Positions 34,278 to 44,393 are shown, numbered from the stretch's first letter. The stretch is 64,000 bases of DNA from Bacillus sp. FJAT-52991 (GCF_037201805.1 NZ_CP147404.1:830001-894000), one strand, 5' to 3'. Translations and numbers: made by a program. The notes: generated from the letters alone by a model not told the origin.

Positions 34278-35579
34278 TTAATGAGGTAAAAACACAACTT
34301 GATAAAAGAACAGAACAGCAAATATATAGACAAGCGGATGCACTTGACGGAATTTCCCTTGCACGACCTTCAGCAGTGGATAGGAAATGAATCCAAGGGC
34401 AATCCCTGTTGCGATACTTGATGTGAGAGGCATGCTAAGTATAATTAAAAAGGCTGGAAATGCTTCATCTAGACTTTGCCAATCAATTTTCGCTACACTT
34501 TCCATCATTAAGCAGCCAACAATAATTAACGCGGGAGCAGTAATAGCTGAGATACCGGAAACGGCACTCACAATCGGACTGAAAAAGGCAGCTATTCCAA
34601 ACAACACTGCGACGACAACAGCTGTTAAACCAGTACGCCCTCCTGCAGCAACTCCTGTCGACGATTCAATGTAAGCACTTGTTGGACTTGTCCCAAATAC
34701 AGCTCCGACAGAAGAGGCAACTGAATCAGCGAGCAGTGCTTGACGGGCGCGTGGCATCGTATTTCCTTTCATCAAACCAGCCTGTTGAGCAACAGCAATC
34801 ATCGTACCTGTCGTATCAAAAAGCGTCACTAATAGAAAAGAAAAGACGATAGCATACAAGTCATGTTGAAAGACATCACTAATCGCTGTGAGTGGATTGC
34901 TAATAATCAATCCTTCAGGAAGCGATGGCATAGACAATAGTTCACTTGGGAATTTAAGCTGATTTGTAAAGTAAGCAATTGTTCCTGTAATGATCATCCC
35001 AATGAATAAGGCACCATTAACTCTTAACACCATTAAAACCATCGTAACAGCAAGACCTATTAAAGTAAGAATCGCGTTAGGACTATGTAAGTCACCAAGT
35101 TGCACTAAATTATCTGGGTGGTCCGTAATGAGCCCACTCAGTCGCAAGCCGATGAAAGCGATAAATAAGCCAATTCCCGCTGTGATTCCATGCTTTAAGT
35201 TACTGGGGATTGCCTCAATTAGCTTTTCACGAAATGAAGTAAGTGATAAGGCGATAAAAAGTAATCCAGCGACAAACACAGCTGAGAAAGCGGTTGAATA
35301 TGTAATATCTTCATGTGCACCGACAACTGAAACGGTAAAGAATACATTTAATCCCATACCAGGTGCGATGGCAATAGGGTAATTTGCAAATAAGCCCATC
35401 CATAATGTTCCGATGACCGTAGCAATGATGGTAGCAGTAAACACTTGTTCAAATGGAACGCCAGCAGATTGCAAAATCATTGGATTGACAACAATAATGT
35501 AGACCATAGTGAAAAATGTTGTGATCCCAGCCATAATTTCTTTTTTTACAGTCGTCCCATTTTTCTGTAAATTAAACAT
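34278..35579 (-). CDS. NCS2-family purine permease (PbuG/PbuO-like)
   Basis: 433 aa from ATG 35579 (GGAGGTTCCTT upstream); the longer frame to 35615 is out of SD range. AzgA-type hypoxanthine/guanine permease with 12 or more membrane segments; signatures KEIMAGITTFFTMVYIIVVNP at the N-terminus, GMGLNVFFTVSVVG, and FDTTGTMIAVAQQAG with TSAYIESSTGVAAGGRTGLT. It imports purine bases. Two oppositely oriented PurR boxes precede it. Confidence 0.9.
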   Translation of the reverse strand: MFNLQKNGTTVKKEIMAGITTFFTMVYIIVVNPMILQSAGVPFEQVFTATIIATVIGTLWMGLFANYPIAIAPGMGLNVFFTVSVVGAHEDITYSTAFSAVFVAGLLFIALSLTSFREKLIEAIPSNLKHGITAGIGLFIAFIGLRLSGLITDHPDNLVQLGDLHSPNAILTLIGLAVTMVLMVLRVNGALFIGMIITGTIAYFTNQLKFPSELLSMPSLPEGLIISNPLTAISDVFQHDLYAIVFSFLLVTLFDTTGTMIAVAQQAGLMKGNTMPRARQALLADSVASSVGAVFGTSPTSAYIESSTGVAAGGRTGLTAVVVAVLFGIAAFFSPIVSAVSGISAITAPALIIVGCLMMESVAKIDWQSLDEAFPAFLIILSMPLTSSIATGIALGFISYPLLKVVQGKFRQVHPLVYIFAVLFFYQVVFLPH

Positions 35580-35591
35580 AAGGAACCTCCA

Positions 35592-35636
35592 AAATACGAA
35601 CATTAAAAAGCACACTTAATATAATATTCGTTTAAT
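35592..35636 (-). promoter_or_regulatory. PurR operator (two PurBoxes)
   Basis: AAATACGAACATTA (35592-35605) and AATATTCGTTTAAT (35623-35636) are inverted copies of the PurBox core ACGAAC/ACGAAT, separated by exactly 17 bases. This matches the known PurR operator layout in B. subtilis (two inverted boxes 16-17 apart). It predicts PurR repression of the permease by PRPP-controlled DNA binding. Confidence 0.7.
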
Positions 35637-35701
35637 GCCTAAGTTGCAACAATAATTTTAAAAAATAACCTCATATGATGGTTTCTTTCGCTTTTATCAA
35701 A

Positions 35702-35751
35702 AAAAACAAGCCAATGAAAAGATTAAAAATAACCTTTTATTAGCTTGTTTT
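35702..35751. terminator. Hairpin with A/T-rich flanks
   Basis: AAAACAAGC-CAAT-GAAAAG and CTTTT-ATTA-GCTTGTTTT arms form an imperfect stem. Possible weak bidirectional terminator next to the IS605-like repeat copy 2. Confidence 0.45.
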
Positions 35752-35759
35752 GTGTTTAT

Positions 35760-35860
35760 CCCGCATTAACGGGCTGTAAGACCTTCCACTTCAACATGGC
35801 AGAAGGAGCGCAGGCATGTAGGTGGGGGATGAAGAAAACCCCCACTCATTGAAGTTTCAC
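35760..35860 (+). repeat. IS200/IS605-like palindromic repeat, copy 2 (101 bp, internally deleted)
   Basis: Same ends as copy 1 (TTTAT before CCCGCATTAACGGG; GAAGTTTCAC at the right) but lacks about 110 internal bases. Its right end abuts the nitroreductase stop codon. Confidence 0.7.
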
Positions 35861-35861
35861 T

Positions 35862-36473
35862 TTATTTCGCAAAAGTTATTAGCTGATCAATTGGCAGACG
35901 GTCTGTTGCACGAGCTGCTTTCAATGGTTTGCCGATCGTAATTAGCATAGTTGGTAAATAGCGATCGGATATTTGAAATTCTGATATTAATGCATTGACA
36001 TTAAAGCCGCCAATCGGGCAAGTGTCCCAGCCAGTTGCTTTAGCGGCAAGCATAAGTTGCATAGCTGCTAAAGATGAGTTTAAAATAGCTGCATCTCGTG
36101 GGTATTCTGGTCGATTATAAGCCCCTTGAATTTGATTAGCTAGAATTTCTTTTAGTTCTGGTGTTAGCTCTCCTGCGGACACTCCAGGGTCAAAAACTGG
36201 ATCGATATGTTTATTTCCTTCTAAGTCGCCAAGAATACAAATAACAGCTGAAGCTTCCACGATTTGCTTTTGATTATAGGCAATAGGAAGGAGTCTTTGT
36301 TGGGTTTCCTCCTTATTGAATACTAAGAAATGCCACTGTTGTAAGTTCCATGCAGAAGGAGCTTTTCCTGCTACTTCTAATAATTGTGTTAATTCGTCCT
36401 CTGAAATCTTAATCGATGGGTCATATATTTTTGTAGAATGACGACTTGCGGCTAACTCAAAAAAGTCTGACAT
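35862..36473 (-). CDS. Nitroreductase-family protein (YdgI-like)
   Basis: 203 aa, ATG 36473 with AGGAGGAAT upstream. FMN-binding signature SRHSTKIYDP near the N-terminus, KAPSAWNLQQWHF, and the C-terminal GWDTCPIGGFNV. NAD(P)H-dependent flavin enzyme reducing nitroaromatics or quinones. Its TAA stop is directly followed by the repeat end AGTGAAACTTC. Confidence 0.88.
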   Translation of the reverse strand: MSDFFELAASRHSTKIYDPSIKISEDELTQLLEVAGKAPSAWNLQQWHFLVFNKEETQQRLLPIAYNQKQIVEASAVICILGDLEGNKHIDPVFDPGVSAGELTPELKEILANQIQGAYNRPEYPRDAAILNSSLAAMQLMLAAKATGWDTCPIGGFNVNALISEFQISDRYLPTMLITIGKPLKAARATDRLPIDQLITFAK

Positions 36474-36754
36474 ATTTATTCCTCCTAGTTTATCATTGTT
36501 GAGATAATAAAAAATTAAAAACTATAATTATGTTCATTAAACACTTTTCGTAAGTGCTAACAATTATCAACCTTAATAAAAAATTCATAAAAGGTCAAGG
36601 AATAGATGTTAAAGCAAGCATATTAAAAAATGTAGTCATTATAATCATATTATGTGACAGACTTGATTCCTTTAAAAAGTTTAAATGGACATTTGCACGA
36701 ATGAGTCAAACCAGTCGAGATCAACACCCTTGTTTAACAAAGCCTAAAATATAA

Positions 36755-36797
36755 ACAAAAATGAGCGGCAACTTCCTCCGCTCATTTTTGTTTATAA
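36755..36797. terminator. Bidirectional terminator
   Basis: Stem AAACAAAAATGAGCGG / CCGCTCATTTTTGTTT downstream of pit. The 280 bases between here and the nitroreductase gene contain only a short implausible frame. Confidence 0.8.
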
Positions 36798-37790
36798 GAA
36801 TAAGTCTAAAACTAAATATGTTAAGCCAGCAATTGTTGCTGAAATAGGTAATGTAATGACCCAAGTGATCAGCATACGTTGTGCTGTTCCCCATTTGACG
36901 CCTCGTATACGATGAGAAGCACCAACTCCCAAAATAGAGGAAGAGATGACATGAGTCGTACTGACTGGAAGATGAATCATTGTTGCACCAAAAATAATCA
37001 TAGAAGAGGTTAAATCAGCTGCTACCCCATTGACTGGGCGAATTTTCATGATTTTTCCACCGACGGTTTTGATAATTTTCCAACCACCTACAGATGTGCC
37101 AAGACCCATTGCAAGTGCACAGGAAAGCTGTACCCAAAATTGAATATCAGTTGTGGTTTGATAGTTGTTGGCGATCAATGCCATCGTAATAATCCCCATT
37201 GCTTTTTGGGCATCGTTAGTTCCATGTGTATAAGACTGCAATGCGGCAGTGAAAATTTGGAAATAACGAAAACGTCTATTTGTTTTTGTTAAATTATTGT
37301 TTTTAAAGAGGATTTTAAACAAGCTATAAACGATAAATCCTCCGGCAAAAGCAATAATAGGAGAGAAGATCAATGCCTGCAAAATTTTCAAAAATCCACC
37401 ATAGTTTAGAATTCCGAATCCCGCAGCAGCAATGGATGCCCCAGCAATCGCCCCGATAATGGCATGCGAAGAACTACTAGGAATCCCATAATACCAAGTG
37501 ATTAAATTCCAAAAAATAGCAGCGATTAAAGCAGCTAAAATGACAACCGATCCGTTTTCAAGCATAAATGGATCAACGATACCTTGTGTGATAGTCTTAG
37601 CTACTCCCGTAAAAGTCATCGCTCCTAAAAAATTCATGAAAGCAGCTAAAATAATCGCATGGCGAGGTTTCAGTGCTTTTGTAGAAACGGAAGTGGCAAT
37701 GGCATTGGCGGTATCATGAAATCCATTAATAAAATCAAAAGCTAAGGCAAAAATGACAACTAATATCGTAATGATAAAGAGAGAATCCAT
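36792..37790 (-). CDS. pit: Low-affinity inorganic phosphate transporter (Pit)
   Basis: 332 aa with about ten membrane helices. Both PiT signatures are present: FDFINGFHDTANAIATSVSTKAL and, in the C-terminal half, SYTHGTNDAQKAMGII. Imports metal-phosphate with H+. Start ATG 37790, 14 bases after the DUF47 gene, so the two form an operon. Confidence 0.93.
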   Translation of the reverse strand: MDSLFIITILVVIFALAFDFINGFHDTANAIATSVSTKALKPRHAIILAAFMNFLGAMTFTGVAKTITQGIVDPFMLENGSVVILAALIAAIFWNLITWYYGIPSSSSHAIIGAIAGASIAAAGFGILNYGGFLKILQALIFSPIIAFAGGFIVYSLFKILFKNNNLTKTNRRFRYFQIFTAALQSYTHGTNDAQKAMGIITMALIANNYQTTTDIQFWVQLSCALAMGLGTSVGGWKIIKTVGGKIMKIRPVNGVAADLTSSMIIFGATMIHLPVSTTHVISSSILGVGASHRIRGVKWGTAQRMLITWVITLPISATIAGLTYLVLDLFL

Positions 37791-37804
37791 AACTGAGCGG
37801 CTCC

Positions 37805-38422
37805 TTAAGCGTTTTTCATAATAATTGTTTCAAGAGTATTGGCTACATCTTGACAGTAGTCAGCCACTTGTTCTAGATTCTCATAAATTTCCTTCGTCTT
37901 TATGAGCTGAATTGGATCTTTTTCCGTTGCAAATAAATGCTTGATTGACTGTCGTAGAATGCCATCGCAAGCTGTTTCATAATCTTTAATTTTAATGACA
38001 TGTTCACGAATGGATAGTAATTTTTTCGTTGGAAGTAAATCGACTGACTGTTCAATTTCCACGGCACAACCACAAATCGCTTCGACAAATTTCAGCATGT
38101 ATTCATCTGGTTCTACGACAGAATACATTTCAAGCATGGCAGCTGTTTCTTCTAGACTATCTAATACATCATCCATGCTGATCGCAAGAGCTAGAATATC
38201 CTCGCGTTCAATCGGAGTAATAAATGACTGATTTAATTCAGTGATCACATTGTGCATATATGTGTCACCTTTTGATTCTAGCTTTTTCATTTCTTCAGCG
38301 AAGTTCTTTAAATTTCCTGCATGGCCAAGCTTGAAATCAGAGAAAAAGTCAGCACTTTCTTTTAAATTGACGGCAATTGAATGGAGCATAATCGAAAATT
38401 TATCTTTTTTAGTTTTAAACAA
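37805..38422 (-). CDS. DUF47 (PhoU-like) Pit accessory protein
   Basis: 205 aa from TTG 38422 with AGGAGG upstream. Helical PhoU-like protein (LESKGDTYMHNVITELNQSF, DDVLDSLEETAAMLEMY). These proteins pair with Pit transporters and probably regulate them or bind metal. Cognate of B. subtilis ykaA; operon with pit. Confidence 0.9.
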   Translation of the reverse strand: MFKTKKDKFSIMLHSIAVNLKESADFFSDFKLGHAGNLKNFAEEMKKLESKGDTYMHNVITELNQSFITPIEREDILALAISMDDVLDSLEETAAMLEMYSVVEPDEYMLKFVEAICGCAVEIEQSVDLLPTKKLLSIREHVIKIKDYETACDGILRQSIKHLFATEKDPIQLIKTKEIYENLEQVADYCQDVANTLETIIMKNA

Positions 38423-38637
38423 AACAAAGGCCTCCTAAATTTAAAAATACTCAACATTCGTATTTTACTCGAATTTATTTAAATACAAAAGAGTATGTTG
38501 AAAAAAAGTAAAGATTTTATTGATATTTTGTAAATTTGTGTTGAATTTTGGAAAATGTCACATATTGTTCAAAAAAACGTTTGATTCGCCACGTCTTCAT
38601 TTTATCGATAAAATAAGTTTGAAGGAGGGGATAAGGA

Positions 38638-39474
38638 ATGAACCTAATAAACAGTTTACAGGATACATTTGCTTTGCATAATAGTATAAATATGCCTTAT
38701 GTAGGTCTTGGTGTGTATAAGATGACGAATGAGGAAGAAGCTTATACAGCGATCAAGTCTGCTATTGACACAGGTTATCGTCTAATTGACACAGCAGCGT
38801 TTTACGATAATGAGCAGATTGTAGGAAAAGTGGTTCGAGATAGCGACATTGATCGCAAAGATTTATTCATTACGTCTAAAGTTTGGAATAGTGACCAAGG
38901 ATATGATGAAACGCTACGGGCATTTGAACAGTCATTAAAGCAATTGAATATGGACTATATGGATTTATATTTAGTGCATTGGCCCGTCAAAGGAAAGTAT
39001 AAAGAAACATGGCGTGCATTTGAGCGCCTTTATCAAGAGGGAATTGTACGAGCAATCGGAGTGAGTAATTTTCAAATTCACCATCTTGAAGACTTGCTGG
39101 CTGATAGTATGGAAAAGCCGGTCATTAATCAAGTAGAGCTACATCCTTATTTAAGCCAAGTACCATTGCGAGACTATTGTCACAAGAATAAAATTGCCAT
39201 AGAAGCATGGTCGCCGATTGCCCGTAATCGTTTGGTAGATGAACCCCTTTTGAACCATTTAGCGAAAAAGTATGGAAAAACTGTCTCGCAAATTATTTTG
39301 CGCTGGCATTTGCAAAATCATACAATCATTATTCCTAAATCTGTTCATCTAGAACGCATTAAAGAGAATGCTGATCTTTTCGATTTTGAACTTACAATGG
39401 AAGATATGACTCAAGTGAACGCATTAAATAAAAATGAACGATTTGGCGCTGACCCGGACCATTTTGATTTTTGA
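38638..39474 (+). CDS. Aldo/keto reductase
   Basis: 278 aa, ATG 38638 with GGAGGGG upstream. TIM-barrel AKR with catalytic Asp-Tyr-Lys-His: DTAAFYDNE (Asp/Tyr), ITSKVW (Lys), LVHWP (His), and NADPH signature IPKSVHLERIKENADLF. It belongs to the AKR5 group of B. subtilis YvgN/YtbE, which reduces glyoxal, methylglyoxal and other aldehydes. Monocistronic. Confidence 0.92.
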   Translation: MNLINSLQDTFALHNSINMPYVGLGVYKMTNEEEAYTAIKSAIDTGYRLIDTAAFYDNEQIVGKVVRDSDIDRKDLFITSKVWNSDQGYDETLRAFEQSLKQLNMDYMDLYLVHWPVKGKYKETWRAFERLYQEGIVRAIGVSNFQIHHLEDLLADSMEKPVINQVELHPYLSQVPLRDYCHKNKIAIEAWSPIARNRLVDEPLLNHLAKKYGKTVSQIILRWHLQNHTIIIPKSVHLERIKENADLFDFELTMEDMTQVNALNKNERFGADPDHFDF

Positions 39475-39485
39475 ATAAGCATAAA

Positions 39486-39523
39486 AAATAATCGGAGCGG
39501 TAGAATATCACTCCGATTATTTG
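39486..39523. terminator. Bidirectional terminator
   Basis: Stem AAATAATCGGAG / CTCCGATTATTT between the convergent reductase and pseudouridine synthase genes. Confidence 0.85.
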
Positions 39524-39527
39524 AACT

Positions 39528-40439
39528 TTAGTTATTTCTATCAAAAAGATAGGCTATATCATTAGGCGCATCCGCTTGGCAATAAATTTTTTCATTCGTG
39601 AACGGATGAGGGATTTCAATGGCATAGGCATGAAGAGCTTGGCGATTCACAATAGGCTTTCCGCCGTATAAACGATCACCTACAAGTGGATGACTAATCG
39701 CGGAAAAATGAACACGAATTTGATGGGTTCTCCCGGTGTCAAGCTGACATTGAACGAGAGATAGTCGCCTCTTAGTATCTTTTTTGATGACTTGATAGTG
39801 AGTGATGGCCGATTGACCCGATGGAGACACTCTTCTTCTTGTTGGATGATGCCTGTCCTTTCCAATAGGCTTGTTAATCGTTCCACTCTGATGTGAAAGG
39901 AACCCGTGTATCACTGCTTGATATGTCCGTTTAATATGACGCTCTTCTAATAAACGAGAGAGAACAGCATAGGCAGCAGCGTGTTTGGCAAACAGGATAA
40001 CACCTGATGTGCCGACATCGAGGCGATGGACATGTCGAACGTCACATGGCTGACCTGCCGCTTGTAAATGAAAGGTGACTGCATTGAGTAGCGTGTCTGT
40101 TTCTGCTTCGTTATTTGGATGAGTTTTCATAGCTGCAGGTTTATTCACTACTAACATGTGATCATCTTCAAATAAAATGTTGACTTCTTGTTCTGTTGCC
40201 GGTAAATTCTGCTCTGTTTTTGTAAAAAAAGGTACTTGCATCGTCATCCCTTGAGTAAGGGGAGCATGCCAATTGGCTTTCGCATTATTCACAAGCACTT
40301 CTTGGTTCATTCTCCACTCATGAATCATTTTTTTAGGAAGCTTCCAGCTGTTCCTTAATATTGAATCCACTGTTTCTCCGTCCCATTTCTTTGGAATCGT
40401 TACTTCAAACAGCGATTCTTGCCGATTCGTTTCATACAT
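39528..40439 (-). CDS. RluA-family pseudouridine synthase
   Basis: 303 aa from ATG 40439 (AAAGGAG upstream; a TTG at 40460 overlaps the SD). An S4-like N-terminal region is followed by the catalytic domain with HRLDVGTSGVILFAK (active Asp in HRLD) and HQIRVHFSAISHPLVGDRLYGG. It isomerises uridine in rRNA or tRNA. Synteny matches B. subtilis yhcT. Confidence 0.9.
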   Translation of the reverse strand: MYETNRQESLFEVTIPKKWDGETVDSILRNSWKLPKKMIHEWRMNQEVLVNNAKANWHAPLTQGMTMQVPFFTKTEQNLPATEQEVNILFEDDHMLVVNKPAAMKTHPNNEAETDTLLNAVTFHLQAAGQPCDVRHVHRLDVGTSGVILFAKHAAAYAVLSRLLEERHIKRTYQAVIHGFLSHQSGTINKPIGKDRHHPTRRRVSPSGQSAITHYQVIKKDTKRRLSLVQCQLDTGRTHQIRVHFSAISHPLVGDRLYGGKPIVNRQALHAYAIEIPHPFTNEKIYCQADAPNDIAYLFDRNN

Positions 40440-40557
40440 CCAATGTCTCTCCTTTGTCAAAAGTTTAATTCCTAAAAATTACCATAATTATAAGTGTAAT
40501 AATATGTTATTCTATCAATGGTATAAAAAAATGATGCGGTAAAGCAGGTGTTATTCT

Positions 40558-40959
40558 ATGAAGATTTTTATGGCTTCTACGACAGAACAAGAGGAAAAGA
40601 TTGTTGAACTTGTTTGTCAAATGAAAGAGCAGATTCTTCCGCGTTTTTTCTCTGAGGAGGAACTTCAGCAAATGCACCAATTAGGTGTACTTAACATAAC
40701 TGATGCACATAATGACTCAATCCATCTTCTGCGTGATGCATTTAAAGTCATTGCTAGCTTACAAACAATTATTGCCATTCTTGAAGCGCAAGACCCTAGC
40801 CAATTTTCTGCATGCTATGAAGCAATGTTTGAGCGAAACGTTGCGATTTTGAAGGAGTTCGATCTTCATTTTCCGTACCCGCTCAGTCAATTTTATGAAA
40901 AGAAAAACCATATTTTTAATATGATGTATGTGACCCCTGTTAATAAATTCCTCGTTTAA
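40558..40959 (+). CDS. DUF5365 (YhcU-family) protein
   Basis: 133 aa. Short protein with the pattern MKIFMASTTEQEEKI and a helical C-terminal half. Adjacent to the yhcT-like gene as in B. subtilis (yhcU). Function unknown. Confidence 0.7.
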   Translation: MKIFMASTTEQEEKIVELVCQMKEQILPRFFSEEELQQMHQLGVLNITDAHNDSIHLLRDAFKVIASLQTIIAILEAQDPSQFSACYEAMFERNVAILKEFDLHFPYPLSQFYEKKNHIFNMMYVTPVNKFLV

Positions 40960-40968
40960 AAACGCTAA

Positions 40969-41015
40969 AAAGAAGCTGTCCATCACTCAGATCAAGTGAA
41001 GGCAGCTTCTTTTTT
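40969..41015. terminator. Bidirectional terminator
   Basis: Stem AAGAAGCTG / CAGCTTCTT with T/A runs, between the DUF5365 gene and the thioredoxin-like gene. Confidence 0.75.
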
Positions 41016-41505
41016 ACTTGATATTTTCCTCGAAGAATTGTGTGTATACTTCTTTAGCATAACCGCCTTCTAGACGAGCTTTTTCCTTTCCATTTTCGAA
41101 ATGGATGAGGGTAGGGGTTGCTTCAAAAGCAAAGTCATCCCAACCTTGTTCAAATTCAAGGACGTTATATTGTTTAATATCAACACCTTGCTCTTCAGCA
41201 AGCGGCATTAATATAGGTGTTGTTTGGTTACAATGAGAACAAGTTGGACTAAAGAAATAAACGGTCACATCTTCACCATCTGCCAATTTCTTGTCTAATT
41301 CATCTGGCATAATTAAATTTTGATAGTTTGGATCGTCTAATTGTTTAATCGTTTCTGGCTGAAGATCATCTGTGCCATATGGATTCCCCTCGGATGATCC
41401 TTTTGAGGCTTCTTGTAATGCTTCTTTTTGTTGAGAATTCGTTAGGAAAACAATCCCACCAAATAAAACAAAGATGATAGAAGCGAAAATAATGATTTTT
41501 TTCAT
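41014..41505 (-). CDS. Membrane-anchored thioredoxin-like protein (Bdb partner)
   Basis: 163 aa. An N-terminal membrane anchor (IIIFASIIFVLFGGIVFLT) is followed by a thioredoxin domain with active site CSHC in FFSPTCSHCNQ and the cis-Pro ATPT. It lies one base downstream of bdbC and is probably its redox partner, forming an exported disulfide oxidoreductase pair. Confidence 0.85.
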   Translation of the reverse strand: MKKIIIFASIIFVLFGGIVFLTNSQQKEALQEASKGSSEGNPYGTDDLQPETIKQLDDPNYQNLIMPDELDKKLADGEDVTVYFFSPTCSHCNQTTPILMPLAEEQGVDIKQYNVLEFEQGWDDFAFEATPTLIHFENGKEKARLEGGYAKEVYTQFFEENIK

Positions 41506-41506
41506 G

Positions 41507-41923
41507 TTACGCGTTGTCCTTTCCTTTTATAATCATAAGACTAGTCACGAAAATAATGATAAATGCTGTAAGAGCTAAAAAAGGGATCGTAATGAATCCG
41601 AACACGTCAATATACATTCCAGTACAAGGAACTCTGCCACAGCCCGGTGCACTTTCTGCCAAAAAATCTACTTTTTGAATGGCGTAGTGATACAGAGAAA
41701 TACTGCCACCAATGATAGAAAGCAATAAAGAATATTTCGCCGCAGTCACATCTTTTTTGACTACAGCTAGGCCAAGAATGAAAACGATGGGGTACATAAA
41801 GATTCGCTGATACCAGCAAAGTTCACAAGGCTCATATTTCATGACTTCTGAAAAGTATAAACTTCCAAGCATAGCCACGAAGGAAGTGCCCCATGCAGTA
41901 AACAATAAATTTTCTTTTTTCAT
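41507..41923 (-). CDS. bdbC: Disulfide oxidoreductase BdbC (DsbB family)
   Basis: 138 aa with four membrane helices. Two cysteine pairs: CELC (YEPCELCWYQR) in the first loop and CGRVPC in the second, as in DsbB-type quinone-linked enzymes. It reoxidises the partner thioredoxin-like protein encoded immediately downstream. Confidence 0.92.
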   Translation of the reverse strand: MKKENLLFTAWGTSFVAMLGSLYFSEVMKYEPCELCWYQRIFMYPIVFILGLAVVKKDVTAAKYSLLLSIIGGSISLYHYAIQKVDFLAESAPGCGRVPCTGMYIDVFGFITIPFLALTAFIIIFVTSLMIIKGKDNA

Positions 41924-42078
41924 AAGATCTCCTTATTTAAAGTGTGTTCGATTTGAGTATATTATTTAAGTGGGGAATATGTAAACAAATATGCAGTGTG
42001 TAAATCTGTAAACATTAACCATTCATGTGGTAAACTAGAAATGAAAGTTATTTTTTGATGAGTTAGGGGAGATTGCGA

Positions 42079-43809
42079 ATGAGTTGGAAAGCTGAATTTA
42101 CGCGCTGGAAAGAGTTTCAAGGCTTAGACGAAGAAATGCATACTCTGCTTGCTGAAATTGAGATGGATGAGCCGAGTATTGAAGAGGCTTTTTACAAAAA
42201 TCTAGAATTTGGTACAGGCGGAATGCGAGGCATCATTGGTGCTGGAACGAATCGGATGAATGTCTATACCGTTCGGAAAGCGTCTGCTGGTTTAGCTGAG
42301 TATATACTTGAGCATGGGGAAGAAGCGAAGCAACGCGGGGTAGCAATTGCGTTTGATTCGAGACATAAATCGTTTGAATTTGCTCTTGAAAGTGCCAAAA
42401 CCCTTGCGACTTACGGTATACAAACCTATGTGTTTGAAGAATTACGACCAACTCCTGAACTTTCATTTGCTGTTCGGTATTTACAAGCATTTGCCGGAAT
42501 TGTGATCACAGCAAGTCACAACCCACCAGAATATAATGGATATAAAGTGTATGGACAAGACGGAGCGCAGCTTTCACCGAAAGAAGCGGACCGCGTCATC
42601 GAAAAAGTAAACAGCATCCCTAATGAATTACATATACAAGTAGAAGCAGTAGAGGCTTTACAAGCAAAAGGATTATTGAAAATGATCGGTGAGGAAGTAG
42701 ACTGTTCCTATATTGAGCATTTAAAAACGATCGCTGAACAGCCGCAGATAGCAAAGGAATCGGATGTGAAAGTGGTCTTCACGCCGCTTCATGGAACAGG
42801 AAGTATGCCTGTGCGTAAAGGGTTAGAAGCACTGGGTTATAAACATGTCATGGTTGTCGCTGAACAAAAACAACCAGATCCGAATTTTTCCACCGTTCAA
42901 TCCCCTAATCCAGAAGAAAAAGCGGCATTTGAACTGGCTATTCGCGATGGAAAAGCACAGCAAGCAGATCTATTAATTGCCACTGATCCGGATGCAGACC
43001 GACTTGGCATTGCAGTGAAGGATTTGGATGGGGAATATATTTTATTAACTGGAAATCAAACAGGAGCTTTATTAATGGACTACATTCTGTCACAAAAAAA
43101 GGAGAAGGGACAACTGCCAGAGAATGGTCGTGTGTTCAAAACGATTGTGACATCAGAATTAGGTCGAATTGTAGCTGAATCATACGGGGTCTCTTGTGAA
43201 GATGTATTAACTGGTTTTAAATTTATCGGAGAAAAAATTGAAGCGTATCAACAAACGGGTGAATATCAATTTTTATTTGGCTACGAAGAAAGTTACGGTT
43301 ATTTAGTTGCCGATTTTGCTCGCGATAAAGATGCGATTCAAGCTGCTATTGTAGCAGTAGAAGCTTGTGCCTATTATAAAAAACAAGGGAAAACATTATA
43401 CGAGGTTTTACTCGATCTTTATGACTGTCATGGATATTATCGTGAAGGGTTAACATCTCTTACATTAAAAGGGATTGAAGGAGCGAACAAAATACAAGCG
43501 ATCTTATCCTCATTCCGGGAGCAACCACCTAAAGAAATTGCCGGAAGAAGTGTAACGATCGTGGAGGATTATTTAACGAGTGTGAAGACCGATGTACAAA
43601 CGAATCAGGAATCTGTCATTGAGTTGCCGGCTTCAAATGTGTTGAAATATTTCTTAGATGACCAAACATGGGTATGCATGCGTCCTTCTGGAACAGAACC
43701 GAAAATCAAATTTTATTTCGGAGTCGTCAGTGATACTTTAGAAAGCAGTGATCAAAAGCTTCAAGAAGTAGAGCAGATGGTCATGGAAGAAATCAATCAA
43801 ATGCTATAA
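42079..43809 (+). CDS. pgcA: Phosphoglucomutase / phospho-sugar mutase
   Basis: 576 aa from ATG 42079 (AGGGGAG upstream). Interconverts glucose-6-P and glucose-1-P for UDP-glucose, teichoic acid and polysaccharide synthesis. Phosphoserine loop [14 protein letters not shown], metal loop [10 protein letters not shown], sugar loop GYEESYGY, and phosphate loop RPSGTEPK. Full length compared with B. subtilis PgcA (YhxB). Confidence 0.94.
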   Translation: MSWKAEFTRWKEFQGLDEEMHTLLAEIEMDEPSIEEAFYKNLEFGTGGMRGIIGAGTNRMNVYTVRKASAGLAEYILEHGEEAKQRGVAIAFDSRHKSFEFALESAKTLATYGIQTYVFEELRPTPELSFAVRYLQAFAGIVITASHNPPEYNGYKVYGQDGAQLSPKEADRVIEKVNSIPNELHIQVEAVEALQAKGLLKMIGEEVDCSYIEHLKTIAEQPQIAKESDVKVVFTPLHGTGSMPVRKGLEALGYKHVMVVAEQKQPDPNFSTVQSPNPEEKAAFELAIRDGKAQQADLLIATDPDADRLGIAVKDLDGEYILLTGNQTGALLMDYILSQKKEKGQLPENGRVFKTIVTSELGRIVAESYGVSCEDVLTGFKFIGEKIEAYQQTGEYQFLFGYEESYGYLVADFARDKDAIQAAIVAVEACAYYKKQGKTLYEVLLDLYDCHGYYREGLTSLTLKGIEGANKIQAILSSFREQPPKEIAGRSVTIVEDYLTSVKTDVQTNQESVIELPASNVLKYFLDDQTWVCMRPSGTEPKIKFYFGVVSDTLESSDQKLQEVEQMVMEEINQML

Positions 43810-43810
43810 A

Positions 43811-43843
43811 AATAAGGCGACTTTCTTTGGAAAGCCGCCTTTC
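43811..43843 (+). terminator. Terminator after pgcA
   Basis: Stem AAGGCGACTTTC / GAAAGCCGCCTT (A-C and wobble tolerated) followed by TCT. Confidence 0.6.
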
Positions 43844-43855
43844 TGGTGGAATTCT

Positions 43856-44074
43856 TTACGCGTTCAATGAATTGGCGTGCTCGATATAATGGAACAATGT
43901 ATAAAAAGTTTGTTCCACTTTAGAATAAGAATTAGGGAACCTGCGGGCATGGAGAAAATGCTCAATTTTCTTTGACAGCAGATGGTCATTTGTTCTAACC
44001 ATTAAAATGATTAAATTGTTCCAATCGGACCGATGGACATAATGTAAGGCTCGGTCGTAATCCGTGTATTCCAT
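43856..44074 (-). CDS. Hypothetical protein, 72 aa
   Basis: ATG at 44074 with AGGAGGG upstream; the longer open frame to 44221 has no SD. Helical protein (DRALHYVHRSDWNNLIILMV). Convergent with pgcA. No family recognised. Confidence 0.65.
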   Translation of the reverse strand: MEYTDYDRALHYVHRSDWNNLIILMVRTNDHLLSKKIEHFLHARRFPNSYSKVEQTFYTLFHYIEHANSLNA

Positions 44075-44286
44075 ATCAAGTCCCTCCTTGTAAGAGGAAT
44101 TGATTATATTATATGTTTGTTCATCGAAAGTTCTCTCTGCAAATAATGGGTACACTGTCATTGTGAAAAAAGGTTGCCGATTAACAAGAATTATGTATAA
44201 TAATCGGAGTGGCCATTTCAAGAAAATCGAAATGAATTTCTATTTATTAAGGTCATAATTTTTTGACAATAAGATATCAAACAATT

Positions 44287-44393
44287 CTTATCGCGAGAGA
44301 CTGAGGGACTGGCCCTAAGACGTCTCGGCAGCGGACTCTAAAGATTGGAGTGCTGTGCCAAATCCAGCAAGTAGATGCTTGAAAGATAAGAAG
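44287..44393 (+). promoter_or_regulatory. SAM-I (S-box) riboswitch
   Basis: Contains CTTATCGCGAGAG, ACTGAGGGACTGGCCC, CGGCAGCGGACTC, GTGCTGTGCCAAATCC and closing GATAAGAAGG, i.e. the conserved S-box core with helices P1-P4. A terminator hairpin follows at 44410-44440. SAM binding should stop expression of the downstream transporter. Confidence 0.95.

Noticed and set aside
36554..36754. 66-aa plus-strand frame
   Set aside because: No SD, low-complexity composition, AT-rich intergenic DNA.
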